From Paraburkholderia flagellata (GTDB lineage: Bacteria > Pseudomonadota > Gammaproteobacteria > Burkholderiales > Burkholderiaceae): a DNA stretch of 64,000 nucleotides. Below are positions 27,317 through 35,938 of the stretch, one piece after another. Location: assembly GCF_021390645.1 (NCBI RefSeq), contig NZ_JAJEJT010000004.1, forward strand, positions 248,001 to 312,000, written 5' to 3'. The translations under genes and the position numbers were made by a program. The notes beneath the pieces were generated by a model that was given only the letters and a program-made list of their open reading frames with translations, made no database searches and was not told where the DNA came from. How positions within the stretch are numbered: position 1 is the stretch's first letter; each line of letters begins with the position of its first letter.

Positions 27317-28438
27317 TTACGCCTTGATATCGAACCCCTCCACATACCCCACTGCATCGTCCCCGTCCCAAACGCGTCCGTCGACGAACGGCGCGGTCGC
27401 CGGGTCGCCCGGCACCGCGATCCCCATCGCCGCCGCCGCTTGCCGATACAGCGCCGTCTGGTTCAAGCCGCGCGCGATCTGGCGATAATCGCTTCGCCGC
27501 GCGAGCATGCCCCATCGTTCGAACTGCGTAAGAAACCACACGCCCTCCGATTCGCGCGGATAGTTCACGCGCCCCTCTTCGAAAAACTTCATGCCCGGCG
27601 CACGTGATGCCGCTTGCGCTTCGAGCCGCGCCGCGATCAGCGCAGCGTCCACACCCAGCATCTCAGGGCGCGCGAGCCACTGCGCAATCTCGCGCCGATT
27701 GCCTTCGCCGTCGAGCCAGCGGCACGCTTCGAGCATCGTCTGCACGAGCGCGCGCGCCGTGTTCGGATGGCGCGCCACGAAATCGCGCCTGCAGGCGAGT
27801 ACCTTCTCGGGATGATCCGGCCAGATCGCCCCGCTTGTGACGATCGTGCGTCCCACGCCGCGCTCTTCGGCGAGCCCCGGCCACGGCTCGCCCACGCACA
27901 GGCCGTCGAGGCGATCTTCCGCTAGCGCGGCCACCATCTGCGGCGGTGGTATCACCACACTCTCGATGTCGCGCAGCGGATGCACACCTTGCGAAGCGAG
28001 CCAGTAGTAGAGCCACATCGCGTGCGTGCCCGTGGGAAAGGTCTGCGCGAACACGGGCTTGCGCGCAAGCGTCGCGAGCGCGCGCGGCAGCGAGCCGTGG
28101 TCGGCGAGCGCGTCCGCGAGACGGTTCGAAAGCGAGATGGCCTGGCCATTGCGGTTGAGCACCATCAGCACGGCCATGTCGGTTTGCGGGCCGCCAAGGC
28201 CGAGCTGCACACCATACACGAGGCCGTAAAGCGAATGCGCGGCGTCGAGTTCGCCGCAAAGCAGCTTGTCGCGCAGCGCGGCCCACGAGGGCTGGCGCGA
28301 GAGTTCGAGCGTGAGGCCGTGCGCGTGGCCGAACTCGAGCAGCTTGGCGGCGACGAGCGGCGCGGCGTCGGCGAGCGGCACGAAGCCGATCTTCAGATGG
28401 GTTTTCTCGGGCGCGGCGAGCGTGGTGGTGGCGTTCAT
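27317..28438 (-). CDS. nasS: NasS-like nitrate/nitrite sensor, cytoplasmic NrtA/CmpA-type binding protein
   Basis: A 373-aa periplasmic-binding-protein fold of the NrtA/CmpA type that has no signal peptide (it begins MNATTTLAAPEKTHLKIGFVPLADAAPLVAAKL). This is the hallmark of NasS, which holds the antiterminator NasT inactive until nitrate or nitrite binds. The family phrases QPSWAALRDKLLCGELDAAH and CVGEPWPGLA are visible. The start overlaps the nasT stop by 4 bp. Confidence 0.87.
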   Translation of the reverse strand: MNATTTLAAPEKTHLKIGFVPLADAAPLVAAKLLEFGHAHGLTLELSRQPSWAALRDKLLCGELDAAHSLYGLVYGVQLGLGGPQTDMAVLMVLNRNGQAISLSNRLADALADHGSLPRALATLARKPVFAQTFPTGTHAMWLYYWLASQGVHPLRDIESVVIPPPQMVAALAEDRLDGLCVGEPWPGLAEERGVGRTIVTSGAIWPDHPEKVLACRRDFVARHPNTARALVQTMLEACRWLDGEGNRREIAQWLARPEMLGVDAALIAARLEAQAASRAPGMKFFEEGRVNYPRESEGVWFLTQFERWGMLARRSDYRQIARGLNQTALYRQAAAAMGIAVPGDPATAPFVDGRVWDGDDAVGYVEGFDIKA

Positions 28439-29016
28439 GGTCGGTCCTGCACTTCGCCCGCTGCGACGATCTGGCGGGCGACCTCGGCGAGCTTCACGCT
28501 CTGGTTCATCGCGCGCTTGCGCAACGCCGCGTAGGCGGCGGGCTCGGTCAGCTTTTGTTGCTCCATCAGAATGCGTTTGGCGCGGTCAATCAGCTTGCGT
28601 TCGGCCAGTTCGTTCTCCGCCTGCGTGAGACGCTCGCGCAACTGGGCTTCCTGGGCAAAGCGCGCGAGCGCGACTTCGAGGATCGGCGCAAGGCGCTCGC
28701 TCGCGAGCCCTTCCACGAGATAGGCGGTCACCCCCGCACTCACGGCCGAGCGGATGAGCTGCTGGTTGGCGTCGTGGCTGAACATCAGCACCGGCCGCGG
28801 CGCCGTGGCATTCATCACCGCGAGCTGTTCGAGCGTGTCGCGCGAGGGCGACTCGGTATCGATGATGATGACGTCAGGCCGCTCGCGCTCGACAACGCGA
28901 TGCAGCGCCTGCGGTGTCGCGGGCTCGGCGAGCATGTCGTAGCCGAGCTTGGCGAGCGCGTCGCGCAGGTCGCCGATAGGCTTGTCGGTGTCGGTTACGA
29001 GCAGTACGCGCAGCAT
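28435..29016 (-). CDS. nasT: NasT-like ANTAR-domain transcription antiterminator
   Basis: A 193-aa response-regulator-like protein: receiver domain (MLRVLLVTDTDKPIGDLRDAL; DVIIIDTESPSRD) and C-terminal ANTAR RNA-binding domain (about residues 125-185: AERKLIDRAKRILMEQQKLTEPAAYAALRKRAMNQ). ANTAR proteins bind paired stem-loops in nitrate-assimilation leaders and prevent termination. The start at 29016 begins exactly at the receiver fold; an ATG at 29067 is possible. No nitrate/nitrite reductase gene is in the window, so its targets lie elsewhere. Confidence 0.87.
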   Translation of the reverse strand: MLRVLLVTDTDKPIGDLRDALAKLGYDMLAEPATPQALHRVVERERPDVIIIDTESPSRDTLEQLAVMNATAPRPVLMFSHDANQQLIRSAVSAGVTAYLVEGLASERLAPILEVALARFAQEAQLRERLTQAENELAERKLIDRAKRILMEQQKLTEPAAYAALRKRAMNQSVKLAEVARQIVAAGEVQDRP

Positions 29017-29312
29017 GGGGGTTTCGGTGGTCGTCGACACGACGTCTTCGACGGTTAATCGGTGCATGGTGCGCCATCGCTGGGCGCGCATGAGATCTCA
29101 GCAAGGTATGTGCCAGTTGATCCACCAGCCGCAGAGCCTTGCCGGACGGGGCTTGGGGTGTGGCGTGGGAAAACGCGGCGCGCAACGCGTTGTGCACCGC
29201 AGCAGTGCGGGTGTCGAGGAGGCGCACTTAGTTGGCGCAGCGGTCGCGGGCGATGCACGAAAAAGTGCGGGAAGGGCGGCCGGCATCGGCGCGCAGGATT
29301 GCGAAGTCAAAG
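29017..29312. other. Spacer between nasT and the IS element
   Basis: About 300 bp without a gene. It should hold the nasT promoter. No ANTAR-type double hairpin was recognised here. The spacer between nasT and sulP is interrupted at 29312 by the IS3-family insertion. Confidence 0.5.
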
Positions 29313-29345
29313 TGATCTTACCCACGTTCGGTGGACACCTTGAAA
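29313..29345 (+). repeat. Left terminal inverted repeat of the IS3-family element
   Basis: Starts TGATCTTACCCACG and is an inverted copy of the right end with a few internal mismatches. It is preceded by the AAG target duplication. Confidence 0.88.
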
Positions 29346-29373
29346 AGGGCATACTAGCTCTGCGAGGTGTCTC

Positions 29374-29667
29374 ATGGAACGCAAGGAATACAAGCGGTAT
29401 AGCCGGGAATTCAAGCTGGAAGCGGTTCGGCTGGCGGCGCTGGGCGAGAAACCAAAGGCGCAGATTGCTCGCGAGCTTGGAATCCGTGTGAACCAGTTGC
29501 GCAACTGGCGGCTCGAGTTCGAAGAAGAGGAGCGCGTCGGCGTGCCGAAACGTGCACCAGTTCAGGAAGAAGACGTCGCGAAGCTCAAGCGTGAGAATGC
29601 TCGGCTCCGGGAGGAGAATGAGCTTTTAAAAAAAGCGGCCATCTACTTCGCGCGGGGATCGATGTGA
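29374..29667 (+). CDS. IS3-family OrfA (transposase HTH subunit)
   Basis: A 97-aa protein with an HTH of the IS3/IS911 type (RREFKLEAVRLAALGEKP-like start; IARELGIRVNQLRNWRLEFE) and a leucine-zipper segment (LKRENARLREENELLKKA). A run of seven A at 29628-29634 followed by G forms an A-AAA-AAG slippery site. After a -1 shift there, the frame is open into orfB, so an OrfAB fusion transposase is expected. Confidence 0.93.
   Translation: MERKEYKRYSREFKLEAVRLAALGEKPKAQIARELGIRVNQLRNWRLEFEEEERVGVPKRAPVQEEDVAKLKRENARLREENELLKKAAIYFARGSM
29628..29635 (+). promoter_or_regulatory. Probable -1 ribosomal frameshift site of the IS element
   Basis: AAAAAAAG near the end of orfA. Reading from here in the -1 frame has no stop before the orfB coding region, as needed for the OrfAB transposase. 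This is the known strategy of IS3-family elements; use in this copy is inferred. Confidence 0.7.
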
Positions 29668-30548
29668 AGCATCAGTTCATTGCTTCGCATGCGCATAGCT
29701 ACCCAGTGAAGACCATGTGTCAGGCACTGAACGTCTCGGCTAGCGGTTACTATGCCGCCCGCACCCGTGTGCCAAGTCGGCGCAGCGAAAGGCAGGCGCT
29801 GCTGACCTCGAAGATCCGGTCCATTCATGTCGCAAGCCGCCACACGTACGGTGCCCCGCGCGTGCATGCCGAACTGCTCGTGCAGGGAGTTGCGTGCAGC
29901 CTCAATACGGTAGCCAAACTGATGCGACAGGCACAGATCATGCCGAAAGCCATCAGGCGGTATCGCGTGACCACTGACTCGCGCAACACGAGAAAGGCCT
30001 CGCCGGATCTGGTCAAGCGCAAATTCCTGGCTGACCGGCCGGACGCCTGCTGGCTGAGCGACATCACCTACATCGCAACGCGCGAGGGTTGGCTCTATCT
30101 GGCCGCGATCCTGGACCTGCACTCGCGTGCTGTGGTGGGCTGGGCCATGAGCAGGACACTCGATTGCCGGCTCGCAATGGATGCTCTCCAGATGGCGATA
30201 AGCAAACGCGGATCGGCTCCGGGTATCGTGCATTCCGATCAGGGAACAACGTACTCAGCGGTCGAATATCGTGCCTTGCTCGGCCGGCACGCGATCCGTC
30301 AGAGCATGAGCCGCAAGGGAAACTGCTGGGACAACGCGCCAATGGAAAGCTTCTTCCACACGTTGAAAACAGAGCTGGTCATGCATTGTGACTTCAAAAC
30401 CCGCGATCAGGCACGAGCCAGTCTGTTCGAATATATGGAGGTGTTCTACAACCGCCAGCGGCGTCACTCAACGATCGGTTACGAGGCGCCGCTGCCCTTT
30501 GAAATGCTGACGAACGCCAAATTCAAGGTGTCCACGGTTCGTGGGTAA
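29664..30548 (+). CDS. IS3-family OrfB (DDE transposase catalytic subunit)
   Basis: A 294-aa rve-type integrase core. The catalytic triad sits in CWLSDITYIATREG (Asp), VHSDQGTTY (Asp) and NAPMESFFHTLKTEL (Glu, with the usual 35-residue spacing), and HTYGAPRVHAEL is the conserved N-terminal block. It starts at a GTG that overlaps the orfA stop. The frame is intact to its stop just before the right inverted repeat. Confidence 0.94.
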   Translation: MKHQFIASHAHSYPVKTMCQALNVSASGYYAARTRVPSRRSERQALLTSKIRSIHVASRHTYGAPRVHAELLVQGVACSLNTVAKLMRQAQIMPKAIRRYRVTTDSRNTRKASPDLVKRKFLADRPDACWLSDITYIATREGWLYLAAILDLHSRAVVGWAMSRTLDCRLAMDALQMAISKRGSAPGIVHSDQGTTYSAVEYRALLGRHAIRQSMSRKGNCWDNAPMESFFHTLKTELVMHCDFKTRDQARASLFEYMEVFYNRQRRHSTIGYEAPLPFEMLTNAKFKVSTVRG

Positions 30549-30553
30549 GATCA
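30520..30553 (-). repeat. Right terminal inverted repeat of the IS3-family element
   Basis: Inverted match to the left end (reads TGATCTTACCCACG on the minus strand), followed by the AAG duplication at 30554-30556. It overlaps the orfB stop. Confidence 0.88.
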
Positions 30554-30661
30554 AAGCAGCCAAACCCGGCTTTTGTGACGAAGATATTTCAACTATTCTT
30601 AGCCCACGCAGTCGGCTCCACGATTCCCAGCGCCAGCATTCTCACCACAACTAACCGGCCA

Positions 30662-32434
30662 ATGGAAATGGAAGGACCTGCTTCCACCCACGCACAGCGC
30701 GCAAGTGCAACCGCAAGCCAGTCATGGCTGCGCTGGCTGCCTGGCGTCATGCTGTTCAAGACCTATCAACGCGCCTGGTTGCTCAATGATTTCGCTGCGG
30801 GACTCGTGCTGACCACGATGCTCGTGCCGGTTGGCATTGCGTACGCGACGGCGTCTGGCGTGCCCGGCGTCTACGGGCTCTACGCGACGATCATTCCGCT
30901 GCTGGCCTATGCCGTTTTCGGGCCCAGCCGCATTCTCGTGCTCGGCCCCGATTCCGCGCTCGCTGCGCCCATTCTCGCCGTAGTCGTGCAGGTGGCCGGG
31001 GGTGACCCCGCGCGCGCGATCGGCGTGGCGAGCATGATGGCGATCGTTTCGGGACTCGTCTGCATCGTCCTGGGGCTCTTGCGCCTGGGCTTCATCACGG
31101 AGCTGCTTTCCAAGCCCATTCGGTACGGCTACATGAATGGCATTGCGCTAACCGTGCTCATTAGCCAGTTGCCGAAGCTCTTCGGCATCTCCGTCGACGA
31201 GCAGGGCCCGATAAGGGATCTGTTGAGCCTCGTTGAGGCCGTCGCGCGCGGTGGGGCCAACTGGTACAGCTTCGCAGTCGGCGCGGGAAGCCTCGTGCTG
31301 ATCCTGCTGCTCAAGCGCTTCGACAAAGTGCCCGGCATCCTGATCGCCGTGATCGTGGCCACGCTCGCGGTCAGTCTCCTGCATCTCGACAGCCTCGGCG
31401 TAAGAGTGCTGGGCACGATTCCACAAGGGTTGCCTGGGCTCTCGCTGCCATGGGTCGCCAACGCGGACGTCGTCAAGATCGTCCTGGGCGGCGCGGCCGT
31501 CGCGTTGATCGCCTTCGCCGATACGAGCGTGCTCTCGCGCACCTATGCCGCGCGCGTTCATACGCGTGTCGATCCCAATCAGGAGATGGTGGGCCTCGGC
31601 GTCGCCAACTTCGCAGCCGGCTTGTTCCAGGGCTTTCCGATCAGCAGCAGCGCGTCGCGCACGCCGGTTGCCGAAGCCGCGGGCGCGCGCACGCAGCTAA
31701 CCGGCGTGGTGGGCGCGCTCGCGGTGGCGGCGCTGCTCATGGTCGCGCCCAATCTGTTGCGCTATTTGCCCAATAGTGCGCTCGCCGCCGTGGTGATCGC
31801 CGCCGCACTCGGCCTGTTCGAAATCGCGGATCTCAAACGCATCTATCGCATCCAGCAGTGGGAGTTCTGGCTGTCGATCGGCTGCTTCGTGGCGGTCGCG
31901 GTGTTCGGGGCGATTCCCGGTATTGGCCTCGCCGTGTTGATTGCCGTGATCGAGTTCCTCTGGGACGGCTGGCGGCCCCACTTCGCGGTGCTCGGCCGCG
32001 TGGAAGGATTGCGCGGCTATCACGATATCGAGCGCTATCCCGAAGCCGTGCGCATGCCGGGACTCCTGCTGTTTCGCTGGGACGCGCCGTTGTTCTTCGC
32101 GAATGCCGAGCTGTTTCAGCAACGCCTGATGGAGGCGGTGGAAGCGTCGCCCACGCCGGTACGCCGGGTGGTGGTGGCGGCCGAGCCCGTGACGAGCGTA
32201 GACGTCACGTCTGCCGACATGCTGCGCGAGCTGACCCAGGCGTTGCGCGAGCGCGGCATCGCGTTGCATTTCGCGGAAATGAAGGACCCGGTGCGCGACA
32301 AGCTCAAGCGCTTCGATTTGCTCGAAGACATCGGCCCGGAGCGTTTCGATCCGACCGTAAGCAGTGCTGTCGATCGCTATGTCGACGAGACCGGCCTCGC
32401 GAAGGACGAGGCCGGGCCGCAAGAGGGGCGGTAG
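30662..32434 (+). CDS. SulP-family anion transporter with STAS domain
   Basis: A 590-aa inner-membrane transporter with about 10-14 hydrophobic segments. Conserved SulP phrases include DFAAGLVLTTMLVPVGIAYATASGVPGVYGLYATI, VFGPSRILVLGPDSALAAPI and FPISSSASRTPVAEAAGARTQLTGVVG. A C-terminal STAS domain follows (~residues 455-575; VTSVDVTSADMLREL). Family substrates are sulfate, bicarbonate or dicarboxylates; the specificity cannot be read off. The ATG at 30662 was chosen over an upstream GTG because the extra 29 residues are not protein-like. The IS element ends about 110 bp upstream. Confidence 0.88.
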   Translation: MEMEGPASTHAQRASATASQSWLRWLPGVMLFKTYQRAWLLNDFAAGLVLTTMLVPVGIAYATASGVPGVYGLYATIIPLLAYAVFGPSRILVLGPDSALAAPILAVVVQVAGGDPARAIGVASMMAIVSGLVCIVLGLLRLGFITELLSKPIRYGYMNGIALTVLISQLPKLFGISVDEQGPIRDLLSLVEAVARGGANWYSFAVGAGSLVLILLLKRFDKVPGILIAVIVATLAVSLLHLDSLGVRVLGTIPQGLPGLSLPWVANADVVKIVLGGAAVALIAFADTSVLSRTYAARVHTRVDPNQEMVGLGVANFAAGLFQGFPISSSASRTPVAEAAGARTQLTGVVGALAVAALLMVAPNLLRYLPNSALAAVVIAAALGLFEIADLKRIYRIQQWEFWLSIGCFVAVAVFGAIPGIGLAVLIAVIEFLWDGWRPHFAVLGRVEGLRGYHDIERYPEAVRMPGLLLFRWDAPLFFANAELFQQRLMEAVEASPTPVRRVVVAAEPVTSVDVTSADMLRELTQALRERGIALHFAEMKDPVRDKLKRFDLLEDIGPERFDPTVSSAVDRYVDETGLAKDEAGPQEGR

Positions 32435-32484
32435 CGCGAGGGAAGCTTCGCCGGTCTTCGCGGGACTTCGCCACTCCCGCTGAC

Positions 32485-33504
32485 TCAGGCGCCGGGCTTG
32501 AGCACCACGCGAAAGCGCGCTTTCCCACTCATCATCCGCTCATAGGCTTCCGCCGCGCGCGACAGCGGATATTCCTCGATCATCGGCTTCACGCCCGAGA
32601 GCGCGCTGAATGCCAGGGTCTCCTGAGAATCGGCGGCGGTGCCCGAGGGCCAGCCCTGCACCGAGTGGCGGCCCATGATGAACTGCGTGATCGGCACTTC
32701 CACGGGCTCCTGCGAGACGCCGACCATGATCATCTTGCCGTTCAGGCCAAGGCCACCCAGCGCGGCGCTCATGGCCTTGCCGCTCGTAGCAGTGGCGAGG
32801 ATTACGCGCGCGCCGCCGAGCGCGAGCAAGGCCTGCGCGACGTCCTGTGAGGCGCTGTCGATGTAGTGATGCGCGCCGAGCTGCTTCGCGAGCGGCGCCT
32901 TGTCCTGCCCGCGCGCGATGGCCACGGTGACGAAGCCCATTTTGCGCGCGTACTGCACGCCGAGATGGCCGAGGCCGCCAATGCCGAGGATCGCCACGAC
33001 CTCGCCCGCGTGCGCGCCGCTGTGGCGCAGCGCGTTGAAGGTGGTGATGCCGGCGCACAGAAGCGGCGCGGCGTCGACGTCGGAGAGATCGTCGGGCATG
33101 CGCGCGAGCGCTTCCTGCGGCGCCACCATGTAGTCGGCATAGCCGCCGTCGTAGCTGATGCCGGGAATCTGCCCGTTCTTGCAGAGCACGAAGTCGCCGT
33201 GGCGGCAGTGTTCGCAATGGCCGCAGTGGCCGCCGTGCCAGCCCACGCCGATGCGCTGCCCGACCTTCCAGTCCTCGACGCGCGCGCCGAGCTTTTCGAT
33301 CACGCCCGCGATCTCATGGCCGGGCACGCGCGGAAACTGGAGGCCTGGCCAATGGCCTTCTTTCGTGAGCGAATCGCTATGGCAGATCCCGCAGGCCTGC
33401 ACCTTGACGAGGACGTGTCCTTCGGGCGGCTCCGGAATATCGCGCTCGACCAGTTCGAGCGGGGCGCCCGGTTCTGCTACCTGTACTGCGTGCATCTTTG
33501 CCAT
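32485..33504 (-). CDS. Zinc-dependent alcohol dehydrogenase (MDR superfamily)
   Basis: A 339-aa medium-chain dehydrogenase. The catalytic zinc ligands are in CGICHSD and GHE; the structural zinc lobe is CGHCEHCRHGDFVLC; and GIGGLGHLGVQYARKMG is the dinucleotide-binding fold. It resembles AdhP/propanol-preferring enzymes that interconvert alcohols and aldehydes with NAD(H). Single-gene unit convergent with sulP. Confidence 0.92.
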   Translation of the reverse strand: MAKMHAVQVAEPGAPLELVERDIPEPPEGHVLVKVQACGICHSDSLTKEGHWPGLQFPRVPGHEIAGVIEKLGARVEDWKVGQRIGVGWHGGHCGHCEHCRHGDFVLCKNGQIPGISYDGGYADYMVAPQEALARMPDDLSDVDAAPLLCAGITTFNALRHSGAHAGEVVAILGIGGLGHLGVQYARKMGFVTVAIARGQDKAPLAKQLGAHHYIDSASQDVAQALLALGGARVILATATSGKAMSAALGGLGLNGKMIMVGVSQEPVEVPITQFIMGRHSVQGWPSGTAADSQETLAFSALSGVKPMIEEYPLSRAAEAYERMMSGKARFRVVLKPGA

Positions 33505-33780
33505 CGTCTGCTCCTGGGAAAGTGGGATTTCCGCCGGTGATGTCGTGGCGACGTGCGATTACCGCGACATTGTAGGACGATGGTGTGAGCGCTTCGCGTT
33601 GCGCGGCGCGGGGCTGGCGAGGAGATGTTTGTTAGCGTTGTGGTTATGCGGAGGAGATTTTTCCACGACTCGTACTGCGTTTCGGATCGTGCTCTGGTCG
33701 CTGGCGGCGGCTACGCGATCGCATGAGGAGTGCGCATGGGCATCCGGCAGTATTCCGCGTTCGCCGATGCGCTCCGTCCG

Positions 33781-34386
33781 TCAGCTGGATCGCGTGCGTT
33801 TGCGCGGCTTCACCAGCCTTTCCACCGCGCCTTCCGTAACCTGCTTGAACAACTCGACGTTCGCGTAAGCGCGCGCAGCGAGCATGGCACCGTAGACCAG
33901 CGATACGAGTGTTGCCGCCTCGGCGTGAACCGACGTATCCAGCTTGATGAGGTCGCCCTTCACACCGGACTCGAGCACCTGCTCGAGCCACGAAGTCAGG
34001 TCGTTGAAGAACGTCTTCACCCCCTGCGCCACTTCTTCTGGCAGCGAAGGAAGTTCGGCGCCCAGCATGCCCGCGACACAGAACGGAGCCGTGTCGTCAG
34101 CGATGCAGCGCTCCCAATGGCCGATGTAGGCGCGCAACTGTGCGATGGCGTCAGCGCCGCTCGCCTCTAGCGATGCCACATCGGCCGCGAACGCTTCCCG
34201 CCACGCGTCCAGCACGGCGATAACGAGATCTGTCTTGGCGGGGAAATGGTGGTGAATACTCGCCTTGCGAATGTCGATCGCATCCGCGATGTCGGCATAG
34301 CTAAACCCGTTGTAGCCGCGCCGCATGATGAGTTGCCGTCCCGCGGCAATGATCCTGTCGGCCGTCAGTTCTCCACTTGCCGTCAT
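33781..34386 (-). CDS. TetR-family transcriptional repressor
   Basis: A 201-aa regulator with an N-terminal HTH (RIIAAGRQLIMRRGYNGFSYADIADAIDIRKASIHHHFPAKTDLV) and an AcrR-type helical ligand domain. The ATG at 34386 has a short purine-rich SD (TAGG); an ATG at 34398 is also in frame. It is divergent from the alpha/beta hydrolase gene, with an 18-bp perfect palindrome between them, so local repression is likely. Confidence 0.9.
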   Translation of the reverse strand: MTASGELTADRIIAAGRQLIMRRGYNGFSYADIADAIDIRKASIHHHFPAKTDLVIAVLDAWREAFAADVASLEASGADAIAQLRAYIGHWERCIADDTAPFCVAGMLGAELPSLPEEVAQGVKTFFNDLTSWLEQVLESGVKGDLIKLDTSVHAEAATLVSLVYGAMLAARAYANVELFKQVTEGAVERLVKPRKRTRSS

Positions 34387-34405
34387 GTTGCCTACCATCT
34401 AGTCG
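34387..34405. promoter_or_regulatory. Possible second TetR half-operator at the tetR start
   Basis: The stretch CTACCATCTAGTCGGTTG just upstream of tetR shares the CTAGT core and partial dyad of the perfect palindrome at 34484. Weak evidence. Confidence 0.25.
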
Positions 34406-34483
34406 GTTGAATGCTCGATAGTTTATGCGGAATAGGGCGCAATTGCCAGATTGCCAGTCACGACGTTTTTCTTGCATCTCAGT

Positions 34484-34501
34484 CATCCTACTAGTAGGAT
34501 G
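34484..34501. promoter_or_regulatory. Perfect 18-bp palindrome, likely TetR operator
   Basis: CATCCTACTAGTAGGATG reads the same on both strands. It lies 62 bp upstream of the hydrolase start in the tetR/hydrolase divergent region, as expected for a TetR-family dimer site. Confidence 0.7.
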
Positions 34502-34562
34502 GCTTCATCGAGCAGGTCGCAGCCTGTCGAGTCTTCGGTAACCCCACACCTGGAGCATGAAA

Positions 34563-35333
34563 ATGAAGCTTTCCTCATACGTAACTCGCATCGCCGCCGC
34601 CGTCGCCCTGTCCGCCGCCGCTCTCGGTTCGCAGGCCGCCACGGCCGCGCCGGTCAAGAACATCGTGCTCGTGCACGGTTACTTCGCCGATGGATCGGGC
34701 TGGCAGGCCGTGTCGAAAATCCTCGCGCGCGACGGCTACAAGGTCTCCGTAGTGCAAGAGCCGGAAACCTCGTTTGACGATGACGTGAAGGCGACGACCC
34801 GCGTTATCGATGCTCAGGACGGCCCGAGCATCCTCGTCGGCCACAGCTATGGCGGCGCGGTAGTGACCCAGGCCGGCAATGACGACAAGGTCGCGGGTCT
34901 CGTCTACGTGGCCGCGTTCCAGCCGGACACGGGAGAATCGCCGCTCGAACTGACCAAAAAGACGCCGCCGGCGACCACGGCGATCAAGGCCACCGCCGAC
35001 GGCCACCTGTACATCGATCCGGCTAATTTCCACGAGGATTTCGCCGCAGACTTGCCCGCCTCGGAGGCCCGTTTCATGGCCATCTCACAGGTGACGCCTG
35101 CCGCACAATCGTTCGGCGTTCCGATCACGCACGCCGCCTGGAGAACGAAGCCGAGCTGGGCTGTCGTGGCGACTGCGGACCGCGCGATCAATCCCGATCT
35201 GGAACGCTTCATGACCCAGCGTGCGGGCAGCAAAACGGTCGAGATCAATTCGAGCCACGTGGTCTACATGTCGCATCCGGCCGAAGTCGCAAAGCTCATC
35301 GAACAAGCCGCCGCGCAGTCCAGCAAAGAATGA
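34563..35333 (+). CDS. Secreted alpha/beta hydrolase (serine esterase type)
   Basis: A 256-aa protein with a signal peptide ending near SQAATAA. Alpha/beta-hydrolase features: VLVHGYFADGSGW (oxyanion region) and the nucleophile elbow GHSYGG (Ser). The ATADRAINPD segment is the usual acid region, and SSHVVYMSHP carries the catalytic His. The resemblance is to HNL/salicylate-esterase-like (RsbQ/Pip-type) hydrolases; the substrate is unknown. The ATG at 34563 has GGAG at 7-nt spacing, better than the ATG at 34557. Confidence 0.85.
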   Translation: MKLSSYVTRIAAAVALSAAALGSQAATAAPVKNIVLVHGYFADGSGWQAVSKILARDGYKVSVVQEPETSFDDDVKATTRVIDAQDGPSILVGHSYGGAVVTQAGNDDKVAGLVYVAAFQPDTGESPLELTKKTPPATTAIKATADGHLYIDPANFHEDFAADLPASEARFMAISQVTPAAQSFGVPITHAAWRTKPSWAVVATADRAINPDLERFMTQRAGSKTVEINSSHVVYMSHPAEVAKLIEQAAAQSSKE

Positions 35334-35398
35334 CGCAGCGTGTCTCGCCGCCTGCGGCCGCGATACCGGCCGAGGCGGCTCAAATTTTTCCGCCCCGA

Positions 35399-35426
35399 TG
35401 TCACACGCGGCCGAGGCTATCTCGTC
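35399..35426 (+). promoter_or_regulatory. ECF41-type promoter
   Basis: TGTCACA (35399-35405), a 17-nt spacer and CGTC (35423-35426), 36 bp upstream of the AhpD-like gene that is paired with the ECF41 sigma factor. This matches the motif described for ECF41 sigma factors (TGTCACA, about 16-17 nt, CGTC). It implies autoregulation of the two-gene operon. Confidence 0.75.
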
Positions 35427-35461
35427 ATGTCATGGCAACCCAACCGCAAGGAGATGAAACC

Positions 35462-35938
35462 ATGACCGCCAAGATCGACCTGTTCGCCGCTGCCCCGACC
35501 CTGATGAAGTCCTGGATGGGCACCTCGCTCGCCGTGTCCGGAAGCCTCGAACCGAGCCTCATTGCGCTGGTGGAGGTGCGCGCGTCGCAAATCAACGGCT
35601 GCGCGAATTGTCTTAACATGCATACCGCCCATGCACGCGAGGAAGGGGAGACCGAGCAGCGCCTCTACCTGCTTTCCGCCTGGAAAGAAGCGCCGTGCTA
35701 CACGGACCGCGAACGCGCGGCGCTCGGCTGGACCGACGCCCTCACGCGCCTTTCCGAAGGCCACGTGCTGGAGCAGGCGCGCGCGGCGCTCACCGACCAC
35801 TTTACCGAGGAGGAGCAGGTGAAGCTCACGCTGATGATCAACGTGATCAACGGCTGGAACCGCCTGGCTGTCGGCTTTGGCCTGTGGGTGGATCCTGCGG
35901 CGGCCAAGGCCATGGCCAGCAAGATGGTCGCCGCATGA
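35462..35938 (+). CDS. Carboxymuconolactone decarboxylase/AhpD-like protein
   Basis: A 158-aa CMD-family protein with the redox motif CANCLNMHT (CxxC plus His) typical of AhpD-like peroxidase reductants, inside an all-helical fold. CMD-family proteins are the classical partners of ECF41 sigma factors; the sigma gene overlaps its stop (ATGA). SD AAGGAG precedes the ATG at 35462. It probably acts in peroxide or electrophile defence, but no reaction is shown. Confidence 0.9.
   Translation: MTAKIDLFAAAPTLMKSWMGTSLAVSGSLEPSLIALVEVRASQINGCANCLNMHTAHAREEGETEQRLYLLSAWKEAPCYTDRERAALGWTDALTRLSEGHVLEQARAALTDHFTEEEQVKLTLMINVINGWNRLAVGFGLWVDPAAAKAMASKMVAA

Larger units (their letters stand above)
29313..30553 (+). 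mobile_element. Complete IS3-family insertion sequence (1241 bp)
   Basis: Terminal inverted repeats start TGATCTTACCCACG and match over about 30 bp with a few mismatches (29313-29345 and 30520-30553). The element is flanked by a 3-bp direct repeat, AAG, at 29310-29312 and 30554-30556, which marks the target duplication. It carries orfA and orfB in the usual 0/-1 frame arrangement. Both frames are intact, so it may be active. It sits in the divergent spacer between nasT and the SulP gene. Confidence 0.93.
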
